DNA of 36,273 nt from a bacterium (GTDB lineage Bacteria > Krumholzibacteriota > Krumholzibacteriia > LZORAL124-64-63), in contig JAAEOA010000340.1 of the NCBI GenBank assembly GCA_024223715.1, positions 1 to 36,273 of the forward strand, read 5' to 3'. The notes beneath the pieces are model-generated. The model did not search any database. It saw only the letters and a program-made list of their open reading frames with translations, and had not been told where the DNA came from. Shown here in pieces: positions 17,223-26,682 of this stretch (its first letter is position 1; each line of letters opens with the position of its first letter). Made by a program: the position numbers and the translations under genes.

Positions 17223-18302
17223 TTAGTCTTCGGTATCAATCACTCCACGCCGAAGCTGGTCACGTTCCATGGATTTGAACAGAGCTTCAAAATTGCCCTC
17301 CCCAAAACCATCATCATCTTTGCGTTGAATGAATTCAAAGAAAAGAGGACCAATCATTTTTTCGGAGAATATCTGAAGCAAAAGTCGGGGCTTATCGCCA
17401 TCAGTGGATCCATCCAGAAGAATGCCTCGTTTTTGCAATTCAGTTACAGGTTCGCCGTGACCGGGCAGCCGTTCTTCCAGCATTTCATAATATGAGTCCG
17501 GCGGTGCACTCAGAAATGGAACGCCCAAATCTTTCAGCTTCTGCCAACTTGAAATCAAATCGTCACAAATGAACGCCACGTGTTGAATGCCTTCGCCTTT
17601 GTGTTCCCGCAGATATTCTTCGATCTGCCCAACATGAGATCCCTTTTCTTCATTCAAAGGAATGCGAATCAAACCATCGGGGGCGGTCATGGCCCGGGAC
17701 AGCAATCCGGTATATTCACCTTTGATGTCGAAGTAACGAATCTCCCGAAAATTAAAAAGGTTTTCGTAATATTCAGCCCAGTAATTCATACGACCTTTGT
17801 AAACATTGTGAGTCAGGTGATCAATAATATCGAATCCGGCACCAACCGGATGAATATCTACGCCCTCAAGATATTCAAAATCGATATCATAAATGGTATC
17901 TCCTTTTTCAAAACGATCAATAAGATACACCGTGGTCCCACCAATGCCTTTAATGGCTGGCAAATTCAACTCCATGACACCGGTGTTGATGGTCACAGGT
18001 TGGGCACCATGATTCAGGGCATATTCATATGCGAGAGCGGAATTTTTTACTCGAAATGCCATGCCGCAGGCTGTGGGGCCGTGTTCTGCTGCAAAAAATG
18101 AAGCCGCTGAGTTCGCCTCGTAGTTGATAATCATGTTGATGTTGCCCTGGCGCCAAAGACTCACATCTTTTGATCGGTGGCGGGCAATTTCCGTAAAACC
18201 AAGAGTTTTGAATACCGGTTCCAGGATTCCTTTTTCGGGAGCCGTGTATTCAACAAACTCGAAGCCACACAACCCCATGGGGTTTTCAAAGAGATCTGCC
18301 AT
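17223..18302 (-). CDS. hpd: 4-hydroxyphenylpyruvate dioxygenase
   Basis: A non-heme Fe(II) dioxygenase that converts 4-hydroxyphenylpyruvate to homogentisate in tyrosine degradation. The 359-residue length is normal for bacterial HPPD. The iron triad is intact: H162 in DHLTHNV, H241 in GIQHVAF and E323 in FFEFIQRK. The C-terminal [15 protein letters not shown] block that closes the active site is also present. AAGGA lies upstream of the ATG. The next gene in the transcript is a short VOC protein. Homogentisate dioxygenase and the later pathway genes are not in the window, so full degradation versus pigment or quinone use cannot be decided. Confidence 0.96.
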   Translation of the reverse strand: MADLFENPMGLCGFEFVEYTAPEKGILEPVFKTLGFTEIARHRSKDVSLWRQGNINMIINYEANSAASFFAAEHGPTACGMAFRVKNSALAYEYALNHGAQPVTINTGVMELNLPAIKGIGGTTVYLIDRFEKGDTIYDIDFEYLEGVDIHPVGAGFDIIDHLTHNVYKGRMNYWAEYYENLFNFREIRYFDIKGEYTGLLSRAMTAPDGLIRIPLNEEKGSHVGQIEEYLREHKGEGIQHVAFICDDLISSWQKLKDLGVPFLSAPPDSYYEMLEERLPGHGEPVTELQKRGILLDGSTDGDKPRLLLQIFSEKMIGPLFFEFIQRKDDDGFGEGNFEALFKSMERDQLRRGVIDTED

Positions 18303-18456
18303 TGGTCCATCCTTGAAGAGAGTTTCTTTTAACAGGGTAATTTTCCTCCTCTTTTTACCCAGTCAACATAACATGGGTAGGGTGTCTTGAAAACACTCTA
18401 AATTTTCTTTGTTAAATTACGTAATATGGTTGCCGGGCATACAGGCCCCTCAGGCG

Positions 18457-18597
18457 GGGTTGTGCCTAAAAGAATGTCGCTGGTTCAATTTGTGGCCATA
18501 GATTTGATTAAACACTGGAGATTTATGTGTTTTATGCTGAGGTTTGCTGAGAACTTTTGTCAAAAAGCACTCAGCGACATTCTCTTGGGCACAACCC
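18457..18597 (+). repeat. 141-bp inverted-repeat (MITE-like) element, copy 1
   Basis: The ends are 26-bp imperfect inverted repeats (24 of 26 match) beginning GGGTTGTGCC and ending GGGCACAACCC. The interior contains a hairpin with arms CTGAG (18547-18551) and CTCAG (18570-18574). The same element, in reverse orientation and about 85% identical by eye, is at 34508-34647. There is no transposase frame inside. Clear target duplications are not seen. It lies in the 434-bp gap 18303-18736 between hpd and the clostripain gene; the rest of that gap holds the divergent promoter sequences and nothing else recognisable. Confidence 0.85.
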
Positions 18598-18662
18598 ATA
18601 CAAAGAACTTTACCCTTTTGAAAAGAATCTTTCAATAGCCTGTTTCACTAAAAAGATACTGG

Positions 18663-18690
18663 TTGTCATTTTCTATTTTTGTGGCAGAAT
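18663..18690 (+). promoter_or_regulatory. Possible sigma-70 promoter of the clostripain gene
   Basis: TTGTCA (5 of 6 to consensus), a 16-bp spacer and CAGAAT (4 of 6) lie 47 bases before the start codon. This is moderate support only. Confidence 0.4.
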
Positions 18691-18736
18691 TATCCATTCC
18701 TTTCCTGATATCTTGCCAATAACGGAGGAGCATCCA

Positions 18737-21484
18737 ATGAAAAACCCATTAAAACTAATTATTCTATTTTCCTGTCTCCTTCTGGTCACACTTTGGGGTT
18801 GCAGCAGCAGTGACGACCCGACCGATCCTGGAGGCGGCAATCCTCCACCGAATGAAGGAAGCACTGCTCTTGTAGGCGATGATGGCAACGAAACCACCGA
18901 CTTCGATTCCTTCGAACAGGTTTCCCTTTCTCTAACAGATCTGGACCCCTTAACTTCCTACACAGTTGAAGTCAATGACAATAGCAAAGCCGTCATCGGT
19001 CTCTACGAATTGGTCACCGACCAATACGGCCAAATTGATGCATCTTCGGTTCTGTATGACCCAGAACCCGGTACTTACAGCGTTACCGTTCTCGAAACCA
19101 GTATCTCTTTTGACATCACTGTCAATGAGCCCACCGGCCTTAATTTCACCCCCTGCGATGACCAAGGCGATCATCTGAATAATCTGGACACTGGCCAGGG
19201 TTTATTTCTGAAAGCCACCGGAGGAACCGCCGACGCCACCTTCCATGTCTACATCGCCCCCAACCGGTATGACTGGACCGAGGGCATGTACCTGTACGAT
19301 TATTCCGAATCCATCGATGAGCTCTCATTTGATGGCGATGGCAACCTCGATGTGACCAACATCTGGAACAGTGTCAATAACATCGAAAGCGCAGCCTTCG
19401 ATATCGTCATCGATATGAACATGAATGGTATTTACGACAGTGGCGATTTGCTCGATGGCCAAATTGGCGTGGGTTTTGTAGTTCAGGAAACTGTTCCCGA
19501 TAAAAGCATCATCGATGGCCACGTCGTCGAACGCTTATCTTCAGATTCCGGGTACGTCTACCGCGACCTGTACAGTGTTGACGAAAATGTTTATGTCTAC
19601 GTCAACCCCGTTGCAAAAATGCAGAACCTCGGTGGCGATCGTTACGTCAAGTGGTTCATAGTGCCTCACCAGGAAACCTGGAACGATGGCGACCCGTTGA
19701 ACCCTGTAACCACACCTTTGGGCGATACTGTTCAATACGGTTGCACCAACGCTGGCCGCCGTCTGGTCTGGCCCGCTCCTCTGACTCCCGGCCAATACGA
19801 TGTGGTCATTGATGTGAACGCTGACGGTGTTTACGACAAAGGCCAGGATTTCCTCGATGGCTACAGCGGCCTTGGTGCCTGGGTTGGTTTCACCGTTCAG
19901 GATGAACCCGAAACCCGCGAATGGACTGTTCTGGTATATGCCGACGGTGAAGGCGGACTGTCTGGAACCCGCTCCCAATATGCCCAGGAAATCGCCGACA
20001 ACATGAATTCCAACATGTACGCCGGTGTTCTTTTTGACGGCGACAACTCCGCAGGTTATGCCGATTGTAAACGCTATGTCTGCACCCCCGGCCAGGTCAT
20101 CGAAGATGCCAGCTACGAAGAGATCAACATGGGCCATCCCCTGACCCTTCAGGACTTCCTGACATGGGGTATCGCCAAATTCCCCGCCGAAAAATACATG
20201 GTTGTTCTTTCCAACCATGGCGGCAGCTGGTTTGGAGAAGGCCATCCCGTTCCCAATGAGCTGTGGTACGAAGAAGGTGAAAAAGCCATGTGCTACGACA
20301 ATGGCGATGCCTTAAACATGTACGAACTGGAAGCGGTTTACCGCGACCTGAAATCCATGGTGGGCGATAAACTGGATGTAGTCTGGTACCAGGGCTGCCT
20401 GATGGGTGCCATCGAAGTGGCGGCAATTTCAAAAGACTATTTTGATTTCATGGTCAGCCACGAAACCGTTCGTTTTGGTTCTGAAAATACAAACAAATTC
20501 CCCAACGTGATTCAGCATATGCGTGGCGGCCCAAGTGCCGAAAGCATGAGCAACAATTGTGTCACCGCTGAAAGCGCCCCCAACAGCAGTCTGGGTGTGA
20601 ATCATGATCTGGCTCATTACGACAGTGTGGAATCGGCAGTCAAACAATTTGTCGACGCCACGGTGGACCATGCCGACTTCGAAGACTTCCGAGGCAACCT
20701 GATAACAGCCATGGCCGATGTGCGCCGGGTAGCCCCTCCCGGTACTTCAGGCGAACTGGAACCTTATGTCCAGAATTGCGACATGGCCCATCTGTTCACT
20801 CTCATCAGTGAATCGACAGACGAATCCATTCCCGCAACTGTGCGCGAAGCAGCCAACAACGTCGTCGTTGCTCTGGCTCCCCTGGTTGAACTGACGATGG
20901 GTAATACCGGAGGTCTGGAAGGTCTGAACGGTACAGCCATCTGGTTGCCCCGAACAGCTGCTGAGTACAACAACTTCGCCAGCGAATACAGTGGCTTCGA
21001 CTTCACCAGTCAAACCCGCTGGCTCTCATTCCTGAGTAATCTGTGGGGTGTTGCCTACCGCATTGAGCTGACCTGGGGTGCCCAACCCAGTGATCTGGAT
21101 TCCCATTTGTGGGACGCCCAGGAACCCGCAAACCACGTCTGGTACAGTTGCCACACCTGCATTCCCGGTGCCAGCCTGGATCTGGACGATACCAACGGTT
21201 ACGGCCCCGAGAACATTCGTATTGAAGTGCTGAACGACGGACCACGCGACCAGTATGACTACTGGGTGCGGCGTTACAGTGGATCTCCAGGCAGTGAAAT
21301 AAGTACAGTAAAAGTCTTTGTCGGTGGCAGTGCCGCTCCGGCAAAAACTTACTTCCGCAGTTGGGCCGATGCTCAACGTGGCTGGCATGTGTTTAGCATC
21401 ATGACAGATACCCGAACCATTATTGACGTGGATGAAGCTACCCCCGACGTACCCAGCAGTCGTATGGAGCCGGGAAGGAAGTAG
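18737..21484 (+). CDS. Clostripain-family (C11) cysteine protease lipoprotein
   Basis: A 915-residue envelope lipoprotein: leader with lipobox (VTLWGC), a Ser/Asp/Pro/Gly linker, about three Ig-like beta repeats (about 45-390, each containing DMNMNGIYDSGD-like or DVNADGVYDKGQ calcium-type loops), then a C11 peptidase domain (about 394-765). Catalytic His H494 is in LSNHGGSW and Cys C554 in YQGCLMGAIEVA, both as in clostripain relatives. The C-terminal part (about 772-908) starts LTWGAQPSDLDSHLW, a YfaP/DUF2135-like beta domain. I choose the ATG at 18737 (GGAGG upstream); the open frame extends further 5' through the repeat element but that part looks non-coding. It is likely a surface protease with Arg-type or related specificity; the substrate is unknown. 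Confidence 0.9.
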   Translation: MKNPLKLIILFSCLLLVTLWGCSSSDDPTDPGGGNPPPNEGSTALVGDDGNETTDFDSFEQVSLSLTDLDPLTSYTVEVNDNSKAVIGLYELVTDQYGQIDASSVLYDPEPGTYSVTVLETSISFDITVNEPTGLNFTPCDDQGDHLNNLDTGQGLFLKATGGTADATFHVYIAPNRYDWTEGMYLYDYSESIDELSFDGDGNLDVTNIWNSVNNIESAAFDIVIDMNMNGIYDSGDLLDGQIGVGFVVQETVPDKSIIDGHVVERLSSDSGYVYRDLYSVDENVYVYVNPVAKMQNLGGDRYVKWFIVPHQETWNDGDPLNPVTTPLGDTVQYGCTNAGRRLVWPAPLTPGQYDVVIDVNADGVYDKGQDFLDGYSGLGAWVGFTVQDEPETREWTVLVYADGEGGLSGTRSQYAQEIADNMNSNMYAGVLFDGDNSAGYADCKRYVCTPGQVIEDASYEEINMGHPLTLQDFLTWGIAKFPAEKYMVVLSNHGGSWFGEGHPVPNELWYEEGEKAMCYDNGDALNMYELEAVYRDLKSMVGDKLDVVWYQGCLMGAIEVAAISKDYFDFMVSHETVRFGSENTNKFPNVIQHMRGGPSAESMSNNCVTAESAPNSSLGVNHDLAHYDSVESAVKQFVDATVDHADFEDFRGNLITAMADVRRVAPPGTSGELEPYVQNCDMAHLFTLISESTDESIPATVREAANNVVVALAPLVELTMGNTGGLEGLNGTAIWLPRTAAEYNNFASEYSGFDFTSQTRWLSFLSNLWGVAYRIELTWGAQPSDLDSHLWDAQEPANHVWYSCHTCIPGASLDLDDTNGYGPENIRIEVLNDGPRDQYDYWVRRYSGSPGSEISTVKVFVGGSAAPAKTYFRSWADAQRGWHVFSIMTDTRTIIDVDEATPDVPSSRMEPGRK

Positions 21485-21500
21485 TTTTAAATAAACAATC

Positions 21501-21545
21501 AAAAAGAGAGCGCGCGGTTGTAAAAGCAGCCGCGTGTTTTTTTAT
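21501..21545 (+). terminator. Terminator after the clostripain gene
   Basis: The stem CGCGGTTG/CAGCCGCG (one G-T pair) has a short A-rich loop and is followed by a long T run. The T run overlaps the end of the converging lipoprotein gene. Confidence 0.85.
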
Positions 21546-21988
21546 TCCATAACCCTTGACCCAAGCACTGCATCGCCATCATTGGCGAACACCCTGATAA
21601 GCCGACCCTTCTCAGGTTTTGGAAATACCTGAAACAGAACATCTTTCTCACGAATACACTCACAAAGGTCCGGATAGATTTCATGAAGCATTATGTCTGT
21701 TCCGTTTTCAGTAACCGTTACCTCAACTTCAATACTTTCGGTGCAGCAATTTACATCCATACCACATAAAATTACTGAAAAAATTTCACCGGAAGATTGA
21801 AAAACCAACTCGCCCCTGGCGCCACGGTTTGTATCACGGGTTACTCTCTCTGCCTGACTGGGCACAGAGTTTTCAGCGACCTCAGGCTGATCTTTGCTTG
21901 CACAAGAAACCGGTACCCAAAGAGAGCCAAGCAGGGCAATAGAAAAAAACACTGGTTTGATTTGGTTCTGCAACCCATGAGCATTCAT
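21542..21988 (-). CDS. Small hypothetical lipoprotein
   Basis: A 148-residue protein with a leader and lipobox-like WVPVSC, then a charged linker and a beta-rich domain containing C-G-M-D-V-N-C-C and C-E-C clusters, which may form disulfides outside the cytoplasm. AAAGGTG lies before the ATG. I do not recognise the family. It converges with the clostripain gene and overlaps its terminator. It lies about 100 bases downstream of the POT-DUF481 pair on the same strand and could be part of that transcript or separate. Confidence 0.65.
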   Translation of the reverse strand: MNAHGLQNQIKPVFFSIALLGSLWVPVSCASKDQPEVAENSVPSQAERVTRDTNRGARGELVFQSSGEIFSVILCGMDVNCCTESIEVEVTVTENGTDIMLHEIYPDLCECIREKDVLFQVFPKPEKGRLIRVFANDGDAVLGSRVME

Positions 21989-22090
21989 ATCACACCTTTT
22001 CTGAATTCAGACCCAAGCCTGCCTTTCAAATCACCTGAATAAAATAAATACCAAACAAGGTGCCAAAGTTCCAACCCATAAATTCAACTT

Positions 22091-23179
22091 TTATAAATCC
22101 AGAGACAACCCATATGCCATCACATAGTCATCTTTTCGTGGGGTATTGCCTTCCTGATCCTCTTTTGGATTGGAAATTCGATCCCAGGTGAAAGAAAATT
22201 CAAAATCAAGATCACCCAGCAGATCAAACTCGAACAACAGTTGGGCATGATGAACATTTCCACCATGGTCACCCAACCCGAAACGCAATCCATACTCTGC
22301 AGTGAGTTCGATCGAATTTGTCAAGTCAGTTTCCAGGCTCGTTTTAACGGGTATGGTCCAATTAGAATAGGATTCGTTTTCGCCCGGTTGTACAGACAGG
22401 TGTTTTGTATCCTCCCAGGATCCACCCAACTCAACATACCAGTCAACATCATCATCCCGGCGAATAAAATAACCCAAAGCAGAACCAAAATTTATCCTGG
22501 AATCAATATTTTTAAATGAATCGGAGTACAGTTCAGCCTGCACAGGAGTAACAAAAAATTTCCGGGACAGGAATATTTTCCAGCTGCCGTAGTACCGGTG
22601 ATTTCTGATGGTTTCAACTCCATCAACCATTCCCCGATTATTCTGCAGTTTAAAATCAAACCGTGAAAAAGCTGCTTCACGTTTGATGATAACCGTGCTC
22701 CCGAATTCTTTCTGATCGGTATTACCTTTAAAAATTTTAAAATGAGCAGCCATCTTTGCAGACCAGAAATTCAGTTCCTTCATTTCCCCTTCAAGAATGG
22801 CATGCACCTGTCTTCTCTTCACTTCTTTCACCCCTGACGGTGTGATCACCGTTAGGACCCCACCCAGCATTGTGGAGGTCCCCGTTAATTCCCGTCCATC
22901 AACAAGCACATAAGTGAGAATCCTGCCAGACCGGATACCGGCCACATCCTGCCAGTCAATGGACAGGTCATCAAGGTTATCGCTATCAAATGAAACGACC
23001 TCATCCCGCATCATTTCCAGCTGACCCCACAGCCACTCACCACTGGTCAGATGCAGCCAATCCTGATGCACAACAGAAGGTTCGGAGGGTATCCAATCTT
23101 CAGCAGTAGCTACCGTTGCCCACAAAAGAGCAAAAGCACTCAGAATCACCAATAAAATCCTGACCCAGGCCATGATCAT
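22091..23179 (-). CDS. DUF481-family outer-membrane protein
   Basis: A 362-residue exported protein with a signal peptide (LLVILSAFALLWATVATA, about 8-26). The N-terminal part has WLHLTSGEWLWGQL and a DGRELTG segment, seen in DUF481 proteins with SH3-like leaders. A C-terminal beta-barrel follows (about 150-362) with alternating strands such as FDFKLQNNRG and NFGSALGYFIRRDDDVDWYVELGG, ending LSLDL. Its start overlaps the stop codon of the POT transporter (ATGA), and no clear ribosome site is seen, so translation probably depends on coupling. The pairing suggests passage of the same substrate across the outer and inner membranes, but this is inference. Confidence 0.8.
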   Translation of the reverse strand: MIMAWVRILLVILSAFALLWATVATAEDWIPSEPSVVHQDWLHLTSGEWLWGQLEMMRDEVVSFDSDNLDDLSIDWQDVAGIRSGRILTYVLVDGRELTGTSTMLGGVLTVITPSGVKEVKRRQVHAILEGEMKELNFWSAKMAAHFKIFKGNTDQKEFGSTVIIKREAAFSRFDFKLQNNRGMVDGVETIRNHRYYGSWKIFLSRKFFVTPVQAELYSDSFKNIDSRINFGSALGYFIRRDDDVDWYVELGGSWEDTKHLSVQPGENESYSNWTIPVKTSLETDLTNSIELTAEYGLRFGLGDHGGNVHHAQLLFEFDLLGDLDFEFSFTWDRISNPKEDQEGNTPRKDDYVMAYGLSLDL

Positions 23180-24741
23180 TTTTTAAGAGGGTTTGCCTGA
23201 ACCCAGCGGTCATAAATCACAAGAGAAATAGCCGTGCTGGCAGCAAGGATGGCAAAAATCACCCACATGACTTCAGGATTATCGGTTCCGCCCTGCTCGG
23301 CTGGACCATAATGGTGATACATAACACCGGAGAGAAGCCCGCCAAACAAGTGGCCCAAAGCAGTGCACCAGTAGAAATAACCCATGTACATGCCCACTTT
23401 TCCAGGGGGAGCAATACGGCCGGCATATTCTTTACTTTTAGGTGAAGCCATCATTTCACCGATGGAGAAAATCAGAATGGCCGCTACCATGATCCAGCCA
23501 CTTTGGCCGAGCATGAAGACCAGGAAACTGATAACAGTTACCACAACACCATTAATGATTGTGTTCAAAGGTTTCACGTTCCGAATCAGATACGAAATTC
23601 CGACCTGACCCAAAATTATTCCGAAAGCATTCAGGTTAATCAGATGCTCTGGTTTTACCTGTCCGTTTTCCAAAACACCCTGATTCCAATTAGATGTATC
23701 GACGCCCATACTCTCAAACATTCCCGTAATAGAACCGGCAATTGGTGTCAGGGAGCGGATAAGGTCGGTGGTATCAACATAATCTCTAAGGTATTCGGGA
23801 AGAGTCAGGAAGATCTGATTAAAACTGGTCCAAAAACCCGCCATCAGCAGCAGGAAAACCATGTAGCGGCCTTCGCCGACTTTCAGAGTCTGAGTAAAGA
23901 AATCATCCTGATTAACATTTCCGGTTGACTTGAGAATCACATCATAAAGCAGGTTGACCAAAATCCAGGCCAGTGAAATGGGGCCAATAAGTTTGAAGTC
24001 CCACCATTTTGATCCCATAACCAGCACCGTTAGAACACCTACGACCATCAGGAAGAATCGGCCGTTGCCCACCACTTCGACCATACCGGTAAATACTTGG
24101 GCAAGGTCCTTTTTGTTGGCTTTTTCTTCTTTGCTGCGTGGGTCTTTGTAAGTTACCAGGCAGGTGATGGCCAGCATGACCACCCAACCGGCCGAAGCCC
24201 AGAATACATAGGTCCAGCTCCAGCCACGAACCACACCGGCAATGATGGGTCCTAGGAAGCCACCGACATTGACCATCATATAGAAAATGCCAAAGCCCAT
24301 GGACCCGGTTTTCTCATTGGTAGTCAGCGCAACCGTGGAAATTACAACAGGCTTAAACATGGCGTGGCCAATAGCCAGAAAGAAATATACGCCGAAGAAG
24401 CCCCAGAATGAGGTTGGAAATTGCAATAACAAATAAGCCGGCCCCATTACCATAGTTGAAGCCATGAACATTGTTTTGTAGCCGTAGCGATCGGCCAGGG
24501 CTCCAAATACAGCGGGGAAAAGGTACAGGAAGAAGGTCACAACACCCTGAATAACACCGCGGTCAACGGAACTGAACCCAAGGCCGCCATCAACAACGGC
24601 ACCGGTCAGGTAAAGACTGGAAACTGCATAAAACCCGTACCAGGCCATTCTTTCGAAGATTTCCATTACGTTCGCTGACCAGAAGGCCATGGGGAACATA
24701 CGCAAGCCCTTGGGGGCTGAAGATTCGGCGGTGGCGGACAT
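23176..24741 (-). CDS. POT/PTR2-family proton-dependent peptide transporter
   Basis: A 521-residue major-facilitator protein of the proton-coupled oligopeptide transporter family. The ExxER proton-coupling motif is visible at E27-I-F-E30-R31 in helix 1. The segment FGALADRYGYKTMFM is the MFS loop 2-3 motif, and GFGIFYMMVNVGGFLGP matches the POT signature. At least 12 membrane helices are predictable, with an amphipathic insert between the two halves (about residues 300-370). AAAGG lies six bases before the ATG. It likely imports di- or tripeptides, consistent with several secreted proteases in the window. It is translationally coupled to a DUF481 barrel downstream. Confidence 0.87.
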   Translation of the reverse strand: MSATAESSAPKGLRMFPMAFWSANVMEIFERMAWYGFYAVSSLYLTGAVVDGGLGFSSVDRGVIQGVVTFFLYLFPAVFGALADRYGYKTMFMASTMVMGPAYLLLQFPTSFWGFFGVYFFLAIGHAMFKPVVISTVALTTNEKTGSMGFGIFYMMVNVGGFLGPIIAGVVRGWSWTYVFWASAGWVVMLAITCLVTYKDPRSKEEKANKKDLAQVFTGMVEVVGNGRFFLMVVGVLTVLVMGSKWWDFKLIGPISLAWILVNLLYDVILKSTGNVNQDDFFTQTLKVGEGRYMVFLLLMAGFWTSFNQIFLTLPEYLRDYVDTTDLIRSLTPIAGSITGMFESMGVDTSNWNQGVLENGQVKPEHLINLNAFGIILGQVGISYLIRNVKPLNTIINGVVVTVISFLVFMLGQSGWIMVAAILIFSIGEMMASPKSKEYAGRIAPPGKVGMYMGYFYWCTALGHLFGGLLSGVMYHHYGPAEQGGTDNPEVMWVIFAILAASTAISLVIYDRWVQANPLKK

Positions 24742-24764
24742 ATTGTGCCTTTGCTTTGGGGTTA

Positions 24765-24795
24765 GAAAAATCCCGACCCCAGTGAAGTCGGGAAT
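24765..24795 (-). terminator. Terminator of the selenate/phosphonate-type ABC operon
   Basis: On the - strand TCCCGAC pairs with GTCGGGA and is followed by TTTTT. It lies about 100 bases after the last permease gene and before the POT gene, separating the two transcripts. Confidence 0.85.
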
Positions 24796-24892
24796 AAAAT
24801 GCTACCTTTGAGAGCTAAAATAGCCGTTTTGGAGTTTGGGGTCAACTGTCAGGACATTTTCCATTTGAACATTTCCAGATAAAGAGGGTTAT

Positions 24893-25807
24893 TTACGCTC
24901 GACGAACAAACCGTCGCAGCCCTGCCGACGCCAAATCACCCAGCAAAACCAGCAATGCCCCCAACAGTATGAAGAAAAACATCTCATCGTAACGGTTGGC
25001 TGCTCTCGATTGAACAATCAACAAGCCCAGGGAAGCCATGCCAAGCATTCCCAGAACCGTTGCTTCACGCACACAGGTTTCCCAGCGATAAAAAAAGTAA
25101 AGCAGGAATCGCCCGACAGACAACGGGACAATACTGGCCCAAAGGATTTGAAATCTGCCTGCACCCGCCCCCCGCAAAGCCCGGGAACTGCTGTCATCAA
25201 CGTTTTCAATCAATTCGGCAGACAGTTTGCCCAGAATTCCAGCATTGTGCAAAGCCAACGCCAGAACCATGGGCCAGACATTGGGACCAAACAAAGCCAA
25301 AAAGAGAAAGGCCCAAACGTATTCCGGAACCGCTCTAATAAAGACCATCAGAGCTCGGGTGCCCACAATGACCAAATTCCACAATCGGTGACGCCACGAC
25401 TTTGATGACCCGCCTTCTGGCAAAAAAGGTTCAGCGCAGGCCAAATTCCGAGCCGAAAACAAACTGAAAAAGGCCCCTGAAAGACCAGCCAGAACAATAG
25501 CCAGAACACTGATAGCCAGGGTGCTGACAAATGCTTCGGCCCCAACAGTGGACCAGAGTTCGGTTGCCCAATTCATCACACTCGAGAAACTGCCTTGCCC
25601 CTGTTGCACAGGCCAGGGCCTCAACTCACCCAAAAAGCGTTGCAAATTCTGCACACGCCTTTCTGAAAACCAGCTGACAAGATTAAAATCTCCCACAAAC
25701 CAGCTGCCCAGCATTAGCAGCCCCATGGCCCTTACACTCCAAATGACCAGAACCTTCCGGGGTCGGTTCTCTTTCAATTCTTTGATTTCAGACAAACGAC
25801 GGTTCAT
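24893..25807 (-). CDS. PhnE-like ABC permease 2
   Basis: A 304-residue inner-membrane permease of the phosphonate/selenate-type ABC transporter. The start at 25807 overlaps the preceding permease stop (ATGA); an upstream in-frame start at 25888 would lie inside that gene. About six helices follow a short basic N-terminus. The segment NAGILGKLSAELIENVDDSSSRALRGAGAG matches the EAA loop that contacts the ATPase. The final helix is followed by RRFVRRA. It is paired with the similar permease upstream, so the channel is probably a heterodimer. Last gene of a four-gene operon with a terminator after it. Confidence 0.85.
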   Translation of the reverse strand: MNRRLSEIKELKENRPRKVLVIWSVRAMGLLMLGSWFVGDFNLVSWFSERRVQNLQRFLGELRPWPVQQGQGSFSSVMNWATELWSTVGAEAFVSTLAISVLAIVLAGLSGAFFSLFSARNLACAEPFLPEGGSSKSWRHRLWNLVIVGTRALMVFIRAVPEYVWAFLFLALFGPNVWPMVLALALHNAGILGKLSAELIENVDDSSSRALRGAGAGRFQILWASIVPLSVGRFLLYFFYRWETCVREATVLGMLGMASLGLLIVQSRAANRYDEMFFFILLGALLVLLGDLASAGLRRFVRRA

Positions 25808-26682
25808 GACTGCACCGCCTGGCGCAGTTTGCCGCTCCACCAATCTACCAGAAGAATCAGGGCCATCAGCACGTACAAATACGACCAAACCTCTGCATAG
25901 TACAGGTTTTCAAAAGAGGCGCTGATGTAATAACCCAGAGTGGGAAATCCAAAAAAGCCCAAGACGGCGCTGGATCGCAAGGCGCATTCAAATCGATAAA
26001 AAACATATGCCAGCATATCGGGCATCGCCTGGGGAACCAGACCAAAAGCATACCAATTGAGCGTTGAAGCCCCAGCCAGACGCAAAGCAGAGGCCGATTC
26101 AGAAGGAGCTTCGTCCAGCATCTCAGAGAAAATTTTGGCAAGAGTTCCGGTATAGGGTATGGCAATGGCCACCACGGCAACCAATTCGCCCCGCCCCAGA
26201 GCAGCCAATAAAAGCACTGCCCAAACCAGTTCGTGAACTGAGCGCATTCCGGTCATCACCGAGCGAGCCAGGAAAGTGATTACCGGTCCCCAGCCAGACC
26301 ATCGGGCATCGGCATGATCCCACCAAACAGATGACCCAACAAAACCAAGCAGCAATCCGCCAACCAAAGCCAGAGAAATTGCCGCAGCAGCAAAAACGAT
26401 GGTATTAAATGCCGCTTGCAATGCCTGCAAAGGAAGATCCAGGGCTCCTTGCGGTGTTCCTTCACCAACAAATCGCAAGGCCGGGTGCTGAGCCTGGGAA
26501 AAAAAATCTCCGGCCAGTTGCCAACCACCGGCGTTTGGCCAAATGTCAGTATGAAAAAGATCCAGTTTAAAAAAAGAAACACCTGCGGCCAGGACAATAA
26601 AGCCAAACACCCAGCCAACAGATCCCAAGGAACCGGGCTTACGCAGTAAAGACGGCCGCCCCTGATATGCTTCAGATGCCAT
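25804..26682 (-). CDS. PhnE-like ABC permease 1
   Basis: A 292-residue permease with about six membrane helices. The EAA-type loop is at YTGTLAKIFSEMLDEAPSESASALRLAGAS, followed by the FYRFECALRSSAVLGFFG segment characteristic of PhnE-type permeases. It overlaps the upstream ATPase gene by 11 bases and the downstream permease by four, so all four genes are cotranslated. The wide periplasmic loop (about 45-95, with TDIWPNAGGW) may dock the binding protein. Confidence 0.86.
   Translation of the reverse strand: MASEAYQGRPSLLRKPGSLGSVGWVFGFIVLAAGVSFFKLDLFHTDIWPNAGGWQLAGDFFSQAQHPALRFVGEGTPQGALDLPLQALQAAFNTIVFAAAAISLALVGGLLLGFVGSSVWWDHADARWSGWGPVITFLARSVMTGMRSVHELVWAVLLLAALGRGELVAVVAIAIPYTGTLAKIFSEMLDEAPSESASALRLAGASTLNWYAFGLVPQAMPDMLAYVFYRFECALRSSAVLGFFGFPTLGYYISASFENLYYAEVWSYLYVLMALILLVDWWSGKLRQAVQS

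Noticed and set aside
18450..18635. Possible small protein within the inverted-repeat element, open in both copies (VPKRMSLVQFVAIDLIKHW)
   Set aside because: The second half differs mostly by amino-acid-changing substitutions and there is no ribosome site, so conservation fits a non-coding element better.
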